A DNA stretch of 28,073 nt from CAZZKJ01 sp964654695 (lineage in GTDB: Bacteria > Krumholzibacteriota > Krumholzibacteriia > WVZY01), in contig CAZZKJ010000028.1 of the NCBI GenBank assembly GCA_964654695.1, forward strand, positions 1 to 28,073, given 5' to 3'. Made by a program: the position numbers and the translations under genes. The notes beneath the pieces are model-generated. The model had not been told where the DNA came from and ran no database searches. It saw nothing but the letters and a program-made list of their open reading frames with translations. Positions 7,261 through 13,983 of this stretch are shown in pieces (positions within the stretch are counted from its first letter, which is position 1; each line of letters starts with the position of its first letter).

Positions 7261-9330
7261 ATGAAGAACACTCTTGGCAGTCGGAATCTATTTTTAAAAC
7301 AAGTGTCCAATCATTATCAAATGTTGGAGAGACTTCTTGAAGCAAAGCCGTATGAGAAACTGGACGAGAATTTCATGGAAAAATGCATAGTCAGCACGAA
7401 AATGCTAGCCGGCAGCGCGTCGCTTTTATTCCAGGATGGATGGGAAGATTTCTTATTGTCATATGAGTCGCTGCTTATTAAATACCGTGATCATCGGCAA
7501 CCCTGGGACGAAAGAATAGCTCAGATTACTTCGGAAATAATCGAGAAAGAAGAATCTTTGGCTGGATCAACAAACGCTAACGGCGGGGAATCAGATCCGC
7601 CGTTGCTGCCTCCAGCAGAAATACGTTCCCTGATTGAAGAAATAAACGTTCTTATAGAGATGGAAGAATATTTGGAGCCACAAGACAATATCACGGAATC
7701 AAAAGCTGTTGAAAATGAAAGACAACCGGGCAGCGTAAAGCAGCAAGCGGAAGCTCTGGCCATTCCGGCCAAGCAGTATGTAAAAGTTTCACCTCCGGAA
7801 TCGATGGGTTCCAAGGGATTATCATCCGGGCGTATGTTTTCGGTCGCTCTCGCTTCGAGCCGTCGGCTTATCGAGGAGATAGAATCTTGCAGCGGCCAAA
7901 GAGATGGAGATGATGTGAACAGGCTTTCTTTGATAGAAAAAGAGGCTAAATTAATCAGTTTTTATGCTCGGAGCATGATTGAAAATTCCATGCCTACGGA
8001 ATGTTTTTCGGATAATATGGTTTTCACGAATCTGGATCCGCTAAAAAGTGCCATGGAAGAGTATGCGCAAGTCTTATCGGATGCGGAAAATAGAACTGTT
8101 GATATTGGGTTTTTGGGCGAAGAGAATCCTTTTGATCCCGAACTGCTTGCAGCCGCGTCTGAGATGCTGAAAAGCTTGATTACTGATATTTGCCGCAGAT
8201 GTAATGAAGCATATCTTCATATCGAGATCGAAGTTGAGGAAAGAAACGGCTGCCTTTTTTGGAAGATAAGAGATAATGGAGAGAATTTCCTCACGGATTC
8301 CAGGCTGGACGGGGATGATTTCCTGGCTTTTTATCCGGGTCTTATAAAAACACGAAAAGCACTGAATGACTGCCATAGCGTTCTGTGGGTGGAACCAAAC
8401 GAAGATCATGATACGAGGTTCGCTTTTACTTTGCCTGTCTCCTTGAGGAAAAACAGCTTCTGCGTCTGGGGCGGAGACAAAGGCCGCTTTGCGGTGTTAT
8501 GCAGCCAGGTATGCAGAATTGCCGGGGTAGACGAAGTTGCTATAACCGGAGGCGTGGACTGTGAAAGTGTACAGGTAGACGGCAGGTGGCTGCCCCTGAT
8601 CAAACTTTCCTTTATTTCGTCCGGGGCGCCGGAAGAGGGAGACACGATAGTAGTAATAGGTTCCCTCGAGAAGCGGATGGCTTTTTATGTGCAGGGGGAA
8701 ATGAGCTGCGTAGAAGGCGCGTGGATCAAGGGATCGATGAAGGGGTGGAATGGATTATCTACAGGAGTAATGCAATCAAAGGATATCAAGGTGCCGGTAC
8801 TGGAAGCCGGAGCCCTTATAAATAATCTTACCGGGGTGCTATGCTCCGGTATGGATGAAGACATTTCTGGAGGAGTATTTTCTGATCAACCGAATCTTTC
8901 CCAAAGTCAGGCTCGACCCGAGAAAGAGTTCGTTTCTCCTCCAGATAAAAAAGCGGCGCCCGATGAAGTTGATGTAATAGTAGTCGAACGCAGTGAAGTT
9001 CTAAGGGGTGCGTTTGCTCAGTTATTCAGGGACCATAATGTTAAGGCAAAAATATTTGACCATCTTGATGATGCCATAGGATTTCTTAATGGTTCTTCTC
9101 CGGCGGTGATTGTAAGTGAATTTCGCACACCTTCGATGGCCGCCAAGACTCTGGTAGAAACCATTCAGGAGTCCGGGAAAGCAGTCCCGGTTTTTGTTAC
9201 TACGGCTCATAACGGCGACAAAGCTGAATTGCTCGCCTCAAAACTAGGAGCTGCAGGTTATATCGTCAAGCCCCTGAATCAATCGGCGGTAATGGACAAG
9301 TTGAAGCCTTTCCTGCGCTTCGAGAGCTGA
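7261..9330 (+). CDS. Degenerate CheA-like protein with C-terminal receiver domain
   Basis: A 689-residue cytoplasmic protein; the ATG at 7261 has AAAGGA about six bases upstream. Residues 1-75 look like a histidine-phosphotransfer helical bundle, but where CheA has AHTLKGSA this protein has STKMLAGSA (45-53), so the phospho-accepting His is missing. Residues 290-395 resemble a histidine-kinase ATPase domain that keeps only 'IRDNGENF' (336-343) of the nucleotide-binding boxes. Residues about 398-525 form a CheW-like (P5) domain (CVWGGDKGRFAVLC, then DGRWLPLIKL). Residues 568-689 are a receiver: Glu576-Arg577 replace the acidic pair, Glu620 in 'VSEFRTP' stands where the phospho-accepting Asp belongs, and Thr647/Thr648 and Lys670 remain. 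It is probably a scaffold or pseudo-kinase that docks on the upstream receptor-like protein. The CheW-like domain and the receiver are the most secure domains. Confidence 0.75.
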   Translation: MKNTLGSRNLFLKQVSNHYQMLERLLEAKPYEKLDENFMEKCIVSTKMLAGSASLLFQDGWEDFLLSYESLLIKYRDHRQPWDERIAQITSEIIEKEESLAGSTNANGGESDPPLLPPAEIRSLIEEINVLIEMEEYLEPQDNITESKAVENERQPGSVKQQAEALAIPAKQYVKVSPPESMGSKGLSSGRMFSVALASSRRLIEEIESCSGQRDGDDVNRLSLIEKEAKLISFYARSMIENSMPTECFSDNMVFTNLDPLKSAMEEYAQVLSDAENRTVDIGFLGEENPFDPELLAAASEMLKSLITDICRRCNEAYLHIEIEVEERNGCLFWKIRDNGENFLTDSRLDGDDFLAFYPGLIKTRKALNDCHSVLWVEPNEDHDTRFAFTLPVSLRKNSFCVWGGDKGRFAVLCSQVCRIAGVDEVAITGGVDCESVQVDGRWLPLIKLSFISSGAPEEGDTIVVIGSLEKRMAFYVQGEMSCVEGAWIKGSMKGWNGLSTGVMQSKDIKVPVLEAGALINNLTGVLCSGMDEDISGGVFSDQPNLSQSQARPEKEFVSPPDKKAAPDEVDVIVVERSEVLRGAFAQLFRDHNVKAKIFDHLDDAIGFLNGSSPAVIVSEFRTPSMAAKTLVETIQESGKAVPVFVTTAHNGDKAELLASKLGAAGYIVKPLNQSAVMDKLKPFLRFES

Positions 9331-9348
9331 TTTGGGTGAGGTATCTGG

Positions 9349-9467
9349 CGTTATGCAACGAAGCGTCCCGGTTTGAAACAATTCTCGAAACCCGTGCAGG
9401 GTGAGACTTAATGGATGGGCATGCGGGATTAACAGATGAATCCCGCAAGAGCGACCCTGTAAGTTGC
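9349..9467 (+). ncRNA. Candidate structured RNA (three-way-junction fold), class unknown
   Basis: The gap after the CheA-like gene can fold into nested helices. P1 pairs GCAAC (9355-9359) with GTTGC (9463-9467). Inside it, P2 pairs GGTTT (9370-9374) with AAACC (9388-9392). P3 pairs GCAGGGT (9396-9402) with ACCCTGT (9454-9460) and carries an apical hairpin with a perfect eight-base stem, GCGGGATT (9423-9430) with AATCCCGC (9439-9446). CGTT (9349-9352) can alternatively pair with AACG (9357-9360), which would exclude P1. It may be a 3'-untranslated element, a cis-regulator or a processed small RNA. It does not match a riboswitch class I know, and no intrinsic terminator follows. Confidence 0.4.
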
Positions 9468-9517
9468 TGTAAAATTAAAAGTTAAAACACATATCCAAAT
9501 TTCCGCATAAGGGTTGT

Positions 9518-9533
9518 TGGTACGAAACGTGCT
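9518..9533 (+). promoter_or_regulatory. Sigma-54-like promoter before the HTH/HD-GYP operon
   Basis: TGGTACGAAACGTGCT matches the -24/-12 consensus (TGGCACGRNNNTTGCW) at all but two positions. GG is at 9519-9520 and GC at 9531-9532, with the required ten bases between. The predicted start is near 9544, about 46 bases before the ATG at 9590. It is the only clear promoter-like element in the 259-base gap. Confidence 0.5.
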
Positions 9534-9589
9534 TACGGTTATTTGGGGTTAGAGCTCGAAGAATAAGAAATCAAAAAAGGATGGCACTA

Positions 9590-9814
9590 ATGAGTAAGTG
9601 GAAGGATTCGGATTATTCCAACATCATCATAGGCGGCGGGGAGGAAACAGATTTGGTAATGACTTCCGTCGAAGCGGCGGAATATTTGAAAATGCATGTC
9701 AAAACCGTATGCAGACTGGCAAAGGAAAAAAAGATTCCCGCAAAGAAAGTCGGCAGCGAGTGGAGATTCCTGAAAAGCGTCTTGGATAAATGGTTAGCTC
9801 AAGAGGTCTATTAA
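9590..9814 (+). CDS. Small helix-turn-helix DNA-binding protein (MerR/excisionase type)
   Basis: A 74-residue protein whose C-terminal two thirds (about 25-71) match the excisionase/HTH_17 winged-helix family: 'MTSVEAAEYLKMHVKTVCRLAKEKKIPAKKVGSEWRF' is the usual helix-turn-helix, then the wing (KKVGSEWRF), then a final helix 'LKSVLDKWL'. Such proteins bind DNA as small regulators or recombination directionality factors. Here no integrase or phage gene is nearby, so a regulatory role is more likely. The second ATG (9590) is preferred over the one at 9581, because AAAGGA (9576-9581) is eight bases from the former and overlaps the latter. It is the first gene of a probable operon with the STAS and receiver HD-GYP genes. 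Its own promoter or the nearby RNA elements are plausible targets. Confidence 0.85.
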   Translation: MSKWKDSDYSNIIIGGGEETDLVMTSVEAAEYLKMHVKTVCRLAKEKKIPAKKVGSEWRFLKSVLDKWLAQEVY

Positions 9815-9877
9815 TAAGAGAGCTGCATCCATCACACTCATTCCGGATAATGACTGGTCCAGCAGTCAGGAGTGCCG

Positions 9878-11599
9878 ATGACGAAGACTGTTATAGAAAA
9901 ATTGGCTTCTTCATCTCCGGAAGTAGCCGTTTTTAGAGTCGGAGGCACTCTAGGGTACCACGAGAACAAAACCCTTGAAAAATTTTTTAAGGAGTGCGAG
10001 AAAAGAGAAATCTACAAGATCGTACTCGATTTTTCTTCTTTGACCTCGCTGGGCGGGGGCTGCGCCAGGATAATCAGACAGCATGCGTCCCTCGGCGAAT
10101 GGTCTCTGTCTATTGTTGGGGCCTCTCAGACGGCTCTCAAGTTTCTTAATTCCAAGAGTGCAGGACAAGAAATTCTTTTCGTATCCTCGGTAGAAGAAGC
10201 TGTGGAGAAATTAAAGGGGATTATCCTCCCTGAAACACTGAGAAGCAGTGTTCAGAACGATATCGAGGAACAAACGGATTCACCGGTAGAAAAAAGCCCC
10301 ATGGCCTCGGACCATGGAGACATTCCTCAAGTGATTATTCTGGGAGCCGATGCCGACGAAAACTCGAATAGTGAAGTCCGACAGAACGCTCAAAATAATA
10401 CTGAGGAAGAGTCAAACTCCCCCGGAAGCAAAGGCTCCGCAGAAGCGAGCAGGTTAGATCAGGATTCTCAAAAAATCCGAAAAGATTCCACGCACCTGAA
10501 TTTAAAAAAAAAGCTCGTGCATTACAGTGCCCTTCTGACTATTAGTTCGGATTTCAACCGCCTGGAAGATCGATCAAGTCTTTTGGACGCTTTTCTATTG
10601 ACTACTATTGCTCAAATCGGAGTCGAAAGCGCTGCATTCTTCGAAGCTAAAGATGATGTTTTCATACATTCCGCGTCAAAAGGCGTTGACGACACCGAGG
10701 CCGTGTTTCCCGTGGTTCCATTAAGCGGAATAGATATAAATGCTTGGAATGAAGATATAAGCAGCTATCAGATCGGCAGTCTTCCATTCGATCAGGCTGC
10801 AAAAGACGGTCTCCGCTCTTGCGGTTTCCAGTATGCGGCGCCGCTGATAATACAGGAAATGATTAGAGGTCTCGTATTACTCGGTTCTCCAATAAAGCGA
10901 AACCTGGATAGCGAACGCATGGAATTTTTAAAAGTTCTGCTCAGCCAGGCAGCAATCTCCTACGAAAAAACCAAGAGAATGGAGGAGGAGAGCGAACGAA
11001 CACTGGGACTCGTTCAGACCTTGATAGCCCTAATAGAAGAAAACACGATGGGCAAAGGAACTACCGATATGGTATCGAATTATTCGTATGCAACTGCTGT
11101 CAAAATGAATTATCCCAAAGAGTTTCTTAAGGATCTGATGTTTGGGACGGTGCTGAGGGATATTGGCATGATAAAAGTCAGTGATCTTATTGTCAGAAGC
11201 CCCAGGGACCTTGCCAAAGAGGAATGGGAAATAATCAAACGCCATCCCAAGGACGGCGCTGATATGTTGACAGAAATGAAATTCTCCACACACACAACCG
11301 ATATAGTACTGTATCACCATGAGCGCTTTAACGGCGAGGGATATCCTAAGGGTCTGGAGGGCGGCGGTATTCCCCTGGGCGCGAAAATTGTATCTGTGGT
11401 TGAAAGCTACGCGGCGATGCTTAGAGACCGTCCATCACGACCGGCGCTGAAGCAGGAAGAAGCCATGAATACTCTGAAGGAGAATTGGGGAATGCGGTAC
11501 GACCCCGAGGTTGTAAACAGTTTTCTTGAAGTAATCAGTGAAGAAATTCATTCGGGGAAAAAAGTGCAGTATAGTCATAAAGAACTTTTCAAGATATGA
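9878..11599 (+). CDS. STAS-GAF protein with a catalytically dead HD-GYP domain
   Basis: A 573-residue cytoplasmic signalling protein. AGGAG five bases before the ATG at 9878 sets the start; a GTG at 9872 overlaps that site. Residues 1-115 form a STAS domain; the usual phospho-accepting Ser position in the 'LDFSSLTSLGGGC' loop appears to be Gly. A low-complexity linker (about 120-205) is followed by a GAF domain (about 210-360) and an HD-GYP region (375-555). The HD pair is Arg427-Asp428 ('VLRDIGMIKV'), the neighbouring Lys is Met431, the upstream GH.ERV histidine is gone (TDMVSNYS) and the late VAD aspartate is replaced (VVESYAAM). The HHERFNGEGYP motif (480-490) and His456 survive. It therefore probably does not hydrolyse c-di-GMP but may bind it or the paralogue encoded ten bases downstream. 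Confidence 0.85.
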   Translation: MTKTVIEKLASSSPEVAVFRVGGTLGYHENKTLEKFFKECEKREIYKIVLDFSSLTSLGGGCARIIRQHASLGEWSLSIVGASQTALKFLNSKSAGQEILFVSSVEEAVEKLKGIILPETLRSSVQNDIEEQTDSPVEKSPMASDHGDIPQVIILGADADENSNSEVRQNAQNNTEEESNSPGSKGSAEASRLDQDSQKIRKDSTHLNLKKKLVHYSALLTISSDFNRLEDRSSLLDAFLLTTIAQIGVESAAFFEAKDDVFIHSASKGVDDTEAVFPVVPLSGIDINAWNEDISSYQIGSLPFDQAAKDGLRSCGFQYAAPLIIQEMIRGLVLLGSPIKRNLDSERMEFLKVLLSQAAISYEKTKRMEEESERTLGLVQTLIALIEENTMGKGTTDMVSNYSYATAVKMNYPKEFLKDLMFGTVLRDIGMIKVSDLIVRSPRDLAKEEWEIIKRHPKDGADMLTEMKFSTHTTDIVLYHHERFNGEGYPKGLEGGGIPLGAKIVSVVESYAAMLRDRPSRPALKQEEAMNTLKENWGMRYDPEVVNSFLEVISEEIHSGKKVQYSHKELFKI

Positions 11600-11609
11600 G
11601 GGTTTAAAG

Positions 11610-13175
11610 ATGCACGATAATATTCTTGTAGTTGATGATGATGAAAACGTCCTGGATATTCTCTCGCAATCTCTGAATGGCAGCGGCTACAATGTGCAGA
11701 CGGCAAGCTACGGCAAGGATGCAATAATGTACTACAAAGCCAGAAAGCCGGATATGGTAGTGCTCGATATGATGCTCCCGGATATAGACGGCCGCGAAGT
11801 GCTCAGGCGTTTGCGTTCCATGGATGACGGAGGTTGTCCTCCTGTTCTCTTTCTTTCCGCTAATTCAGATATAGACTTGAAGCTGCGGGGGCTTGAAGAC
11901 GGCGCCGAAGATTATCTTGTAAAACCTTTTTCGCTGAGGGAACTCAATAACAAGATTATTAAAGCGCTTGACCGGGCTGCGAAGACCAAGGAGTTGGAGA
12001 AGACCAAGAAGCTTCTTGAATCTGAAGTGGATATAGAGCATGAAAACTACGCCAAACTGAATAATGAACTTAAAAAACAACTGTTGTCTCTGAGAACTCT
12101 TTTTTCCCTAACCCAGGATTTAAACCGTCACCTCGATTCGGAAGAATTGATAAACCTCTTTGCTCTAACCATCGTGGGAGAGCTGCGAATTTCGAGTACG
12201 GCAATTTTTATCCTGGCGGATGAAGATAACGGAAGGCTCGTCTTACGAGGAGCCAAAGGAATAAATAAGACCAAGTTGAGCGGAATATCCCTGGAGGTGA
12301 AAGGCAAATTTGCTTCGTGGCTTGGGCAGGCCCAAAAACCGAGAAAAATCGTCAGAAATCCAGACAAAAAATGGGTGCGCAAACTTCCCGATATACGTTT
12401 GGCCCTGTTCGAGTACGCGACTCCTATAGTAGTCAAAGGGATGCTCCGAGGTATTGTATTTACTGGTCCAAAACTCAACAGAAAGGAGTACACGGCTTTT
12501 GATCTCGATATTCTTATGTCAATATGCAATTCCTCAGGGATAGGAATGGAAAATGCCCGTTTGTTCAAACAACTACAAAACACGTACTTATCTACTGTTA
12601 AAACTTTAGTTTCCATCATAGAAGCAAAAGATGCATACACAAGCGGCCACACTGAGCGGGTAGCCGATTATGCAACAGCCATCGCCGGCAGGATGAATCT
12701 GTCCAAGGAAGAAAAACAGCTGATTACATTCGGAGCGGTTCTTCATGACATCGGCAAACTCGGCGTCTACGAAAATGTATTGAATAAAACCGGCAGATTG
12801 AGCAATGAGGAATGGAATATCCTGAAAAGCCATCCTGAGGTTGGAGCAGGTATTTTACAGAATATGGAATTTCTGTCAGGAACAGTCGCACTTGTAAGGC
12901 ACCACCATGAAAAATACGATGGAACGGGATATCCGGACAGTTTGAAGGGGGAAGAAATACCGTTGGGAGCGAGAATAATAACTGTCGCCGATAGCTTCGA
13001 TGCGATGACGACCGATAGATCTTATAGAAAGGCCCTCAGCAGGGAAGAGGCGATTCACACGCTTAAAAGCAAAACCGGCATCCAATTCGATCCACAAGTT
13101 GTAAAGAGTTTCGTATCGCTGCTGGAAGAGGGCTACAAGGCGGCCATTCCTCTTTCCAATGATTCCGACCTGTAA
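11610..13175 (+). CDS. Response regulator with GAF and intact HD-GYP c-di-GMP phosphodiesterase domain
   Basis: A 521-residue Rec-GAF-HD-GYP protein. The ATG at 11610 is preferred over an in-frame ATG at 11538, because GAGGG overlapping the previous stop lies about eight bases upstream and the receiver then starts directly (MHDNILVVDDD). The receiver (1-120) is complete: Asp9-Asp11 acidic cluster, phospho-acceptor Asp53, Ser83 and Lys105. A coiled coil (about 120-165) leads to a GAF domain (about 165-315). The HD-GYP domain (about 328-515) has every catalytic feature: His347 (SGHTERV), His379-Asp380 with Lys383 (LHDIGK), His408, HHEKYDGTGYP (432-442) and Asp461 (VADSFDAM). Members hydrolyse c-di-GMP to GMP or pGpG. 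It is probably the output of the island. The gene overlaps nothing and ends the operon before an 808-base gap. Confidence 0.93.
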   Translation: MHDNILVVDDDENVLDILSQSLNGSGYNVQTASYGKDAIMYYKARKPDMVVLDMMLPDIDGREVLRRLRSMDDGGCPPVLFLSANSDIDLKLRGLEDGAEDYLVKPFSLRELNNKIIKALDRAAKTKELEKTKKLLESEVDIEHENYAKLNNELKKQLLSLRTLFSLTQDLNRHLDSEELINLFALTIVGELRISSTAIFILADEDNGRLVLRGAKGINKTKLSGISLEVKGKFASWLGQAQKPRKIVRNPDKKWVRKLPDIRLALFEYATPIVVKGMLRGIVFTGPKLNRKEYTAFDLDILMSICNSSGIGMENARLFKQLQNTYLSTVKTLVSIIEAKDAYTSGHTERVADYATAIAGRMNLSKEEKQLITFGAVLHDIGKLGVYENVLNKTGRLSNEEWNILKSHPEVGAGILQNMEFLSGTVALVRHHHEKYDGTGYPDSLKGEEIPLGARIITVADSFDAMTTDRSYRKALSREEAIHTLKSKTGIQFDPQVVKSFVSLLEEGYKAAIPLSNDSDL

Positions 13176-13331
13176 AGAAGGATGACACGCACTTTTAAGC
13201 GCGAAGCTCAACTAATTGCGCATCTTCCAGCGAGTTAGAATTAACAGCCATTCAATAAGCACCGAAAAACACTAAACACGGTTTACACCCACCGGTACAT
13301 CCAGGACGGCAGAAAAATAAATAGATTTAAT

Positions 13332-13362
13332 GCTGTTTTGTAACTCGATAAATTATAACAGC
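13332..13362. repeat. Inverted repeat upstream of a sigma-54 promoter, possible activator site
   Basis: GCTGTT (13332-13337) and AACAGC (13357-13362) form a six-base inverted repeat centred about 53 bases before the -24 element at 13399. A further AACAGC occurs at 13243-13248, and AGCACC (13258-13263) mirrors GGTGCT (13365-13370). Sigma-54 promoters need an upstream enhancer-binding activator, so these repeats are candidates. The spacing is somewhat short for a classical upstream site. Confidence 0.25.
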
Positions 13363-13398
13363 TTGGTGCTGTAGTCGATTTTCTGGGAAAAAGCCTTT

Positions 13399-13414
13399 TG
13401 GCACTGCTTTTGCC
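13399..13414 (+). promoter_or_regulatory. Strong sigma-54 promoter without a coding gene behind it
   Basis: TGGCAC-TGCTT-TTGC (13399-13413) matches the -24/-12 core at every fixed position, with GG at 13400-13401 and GC at 13412-13413. A preceding T run (CTTTTGG) is also typical. The predicted transcription start is near 13425, about 20 bases before a stable inverted repeat. No plus-strand gene starts within the next 500 bases, so the product is more likely an RNA. Confidence 0.65.
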
Positions 13415-13424
13415 ATTGTTGACC

Positions 13425-13530
13425 ATCGAATAGGTTTTGTCTATGAAGAGATGAGGGGGAGGTTGTGTGGATTGGGACGGGTTGTGCGGATATGTGCTCG
13501 TAGCGCATCTTAGCTTCTCATCTCTTCTAC
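13425..13530 (+). ncRNA. Candidate small RNA with repeated GGA motifs
   Basis: Starting just after the sigma-54 promoter, GAAGAGATGAGGGG (13445-13458) can pair with CTTCTCATCTCTTC (13514-13527), fourteen pairs including two G-U. The enclosed 55 bases contain four GGA triplets, two of them inside a direct repeat GGTTGTGYGGATW (13461-13473 and 13480-13492). A second hairpin pairs ATGTGCT (13492-13498) with AGCGCAT (13502-13508). GGA motifs in a structured RNA are the hallmark of CsrA/RsmA-sequestering RNAs (CsrB, RsmZ), but no csrA gene is in the window and GGA is a frequent triplet. No intrinsic terminator was identified, so the 3' end is a guess. Confidence 0.4.
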
Positions 13531-13566
13531 TAATCGGGGGGCTTCTTGAGTGTAAACTGGGAGGAA

Positions 13567-13824
13567 TTACGCTCCTTGAAAAGAAGCACTGAAATCAAAA
13601 CTGATATTGCCCGCGGCATTTTCCAGGCGGTAATCACAATCTTGATAAACGTCTAGCAACTTGCAGAGGGTGTTGCTAAATGACCTGCTATAATGCAGGC
13701 CGCCGTTAACGCAAGCAGGCAGTAGGAGGTAATGAACAGGCCTTTCCATGCGCAAGCCCCCCTGAAGCATTCGATTTCTTTTCTTTTTTCCAAATCTCCG
13801 GTGTTCATCCTGATCTGAGATCAT
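13567..13824 (-). CDS. Small hypothetical ORF with a strong ribosome-binding site
   Basis: An 85-codon minus-strand ORF whose ATG (13824-13822) is preceded by GAGGAG at an ideal six-base spacing. The product has a very basic start (RRFGKKKRNR) and no recognisable domain. A second, overlapping frame on the same strand (ATG 13808 to TAG 13653) encodes 51 residues with a basic head, a hydrophobic helix (GLFITSYCLLALTAACIIAG) and five cysteines, which looks more like a real small membrane protein but has a poor ribosome-binding site. One of the two may be genuine, possibly with a sequencing or natural frameshift linking the good start to the membrane frame. I cannot assign a function. Confidence 0.25.
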   Translation of the reverse strand: MISDQDEHRRFGKKKRNRMLQGGLRMERPVHYLLLPACVNGGLHYSRSFSNTLCKLLDVYQDCDYRLENAAGNISFDFSASFQGA

Positions 13825-13905
13825 TGCCGTCTCCTCAATCTCATCTCATTTCCCGCACATGTGTTTCTATGTGGCTGGCTGCGGTCTCGAGCTTCCGGAA
13901 AAGCC

Positions 13906-13935
13906 TTGTCCTTTTTAGGACCGGCCGTATATTAT
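13906..13935 (+). promoter_or_regulatory. Probable sigma-70 promoter of the M16 peptidase gene
   Basis: TTGTCC (13906-13911) and TATTAT (13930-13935) are separated by 18 bases; an overlapping TATATT at 13928 would give 16. Transcription would start near 13942. This argues that translation begins at 13966 or 13984, not at the open-frame GTG at 13861. Confidence 0.5.
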
Positions 13936-13983
13936 CAACGTGTTCCGACTAATCCCGAGCCGGCCATGAAGCAGGTAGTGACA

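Larger units (their letters stand above)
13176..13983. other. 808-base gap rich in regulatory signals
   Basis: No convincing large gene is present. The region contains, in order, paired AACAGC/GCTGTT repeats, a near-perfect sigma-54 promoter, a foldable GGA-rich stretch, one or two small minus-strand ORFs, and a sigma-70 promoter for the M16 peptidase gene. These are listed as separate entries. An intrinsic terminator for the upstream HD-GYP operon was not seen. Confidence 0.6.

Noticed and set aside
9355..9467. Known c-di-GMP, c-di-AMP, THF, cobalamin or hammerhead RNA classes for the structured stretch
   Set aside because: The conserved core sequences of those classes that I could recall are absent, although the nearby c-di-GMP genes made the first idea attractive.
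13861..13983. 41-residue N-terminal extension of the M16 peptidase from a GTG at 13861
   Set aside because: It would bury a clean signal peptide and start upstream of the predicted promoter.
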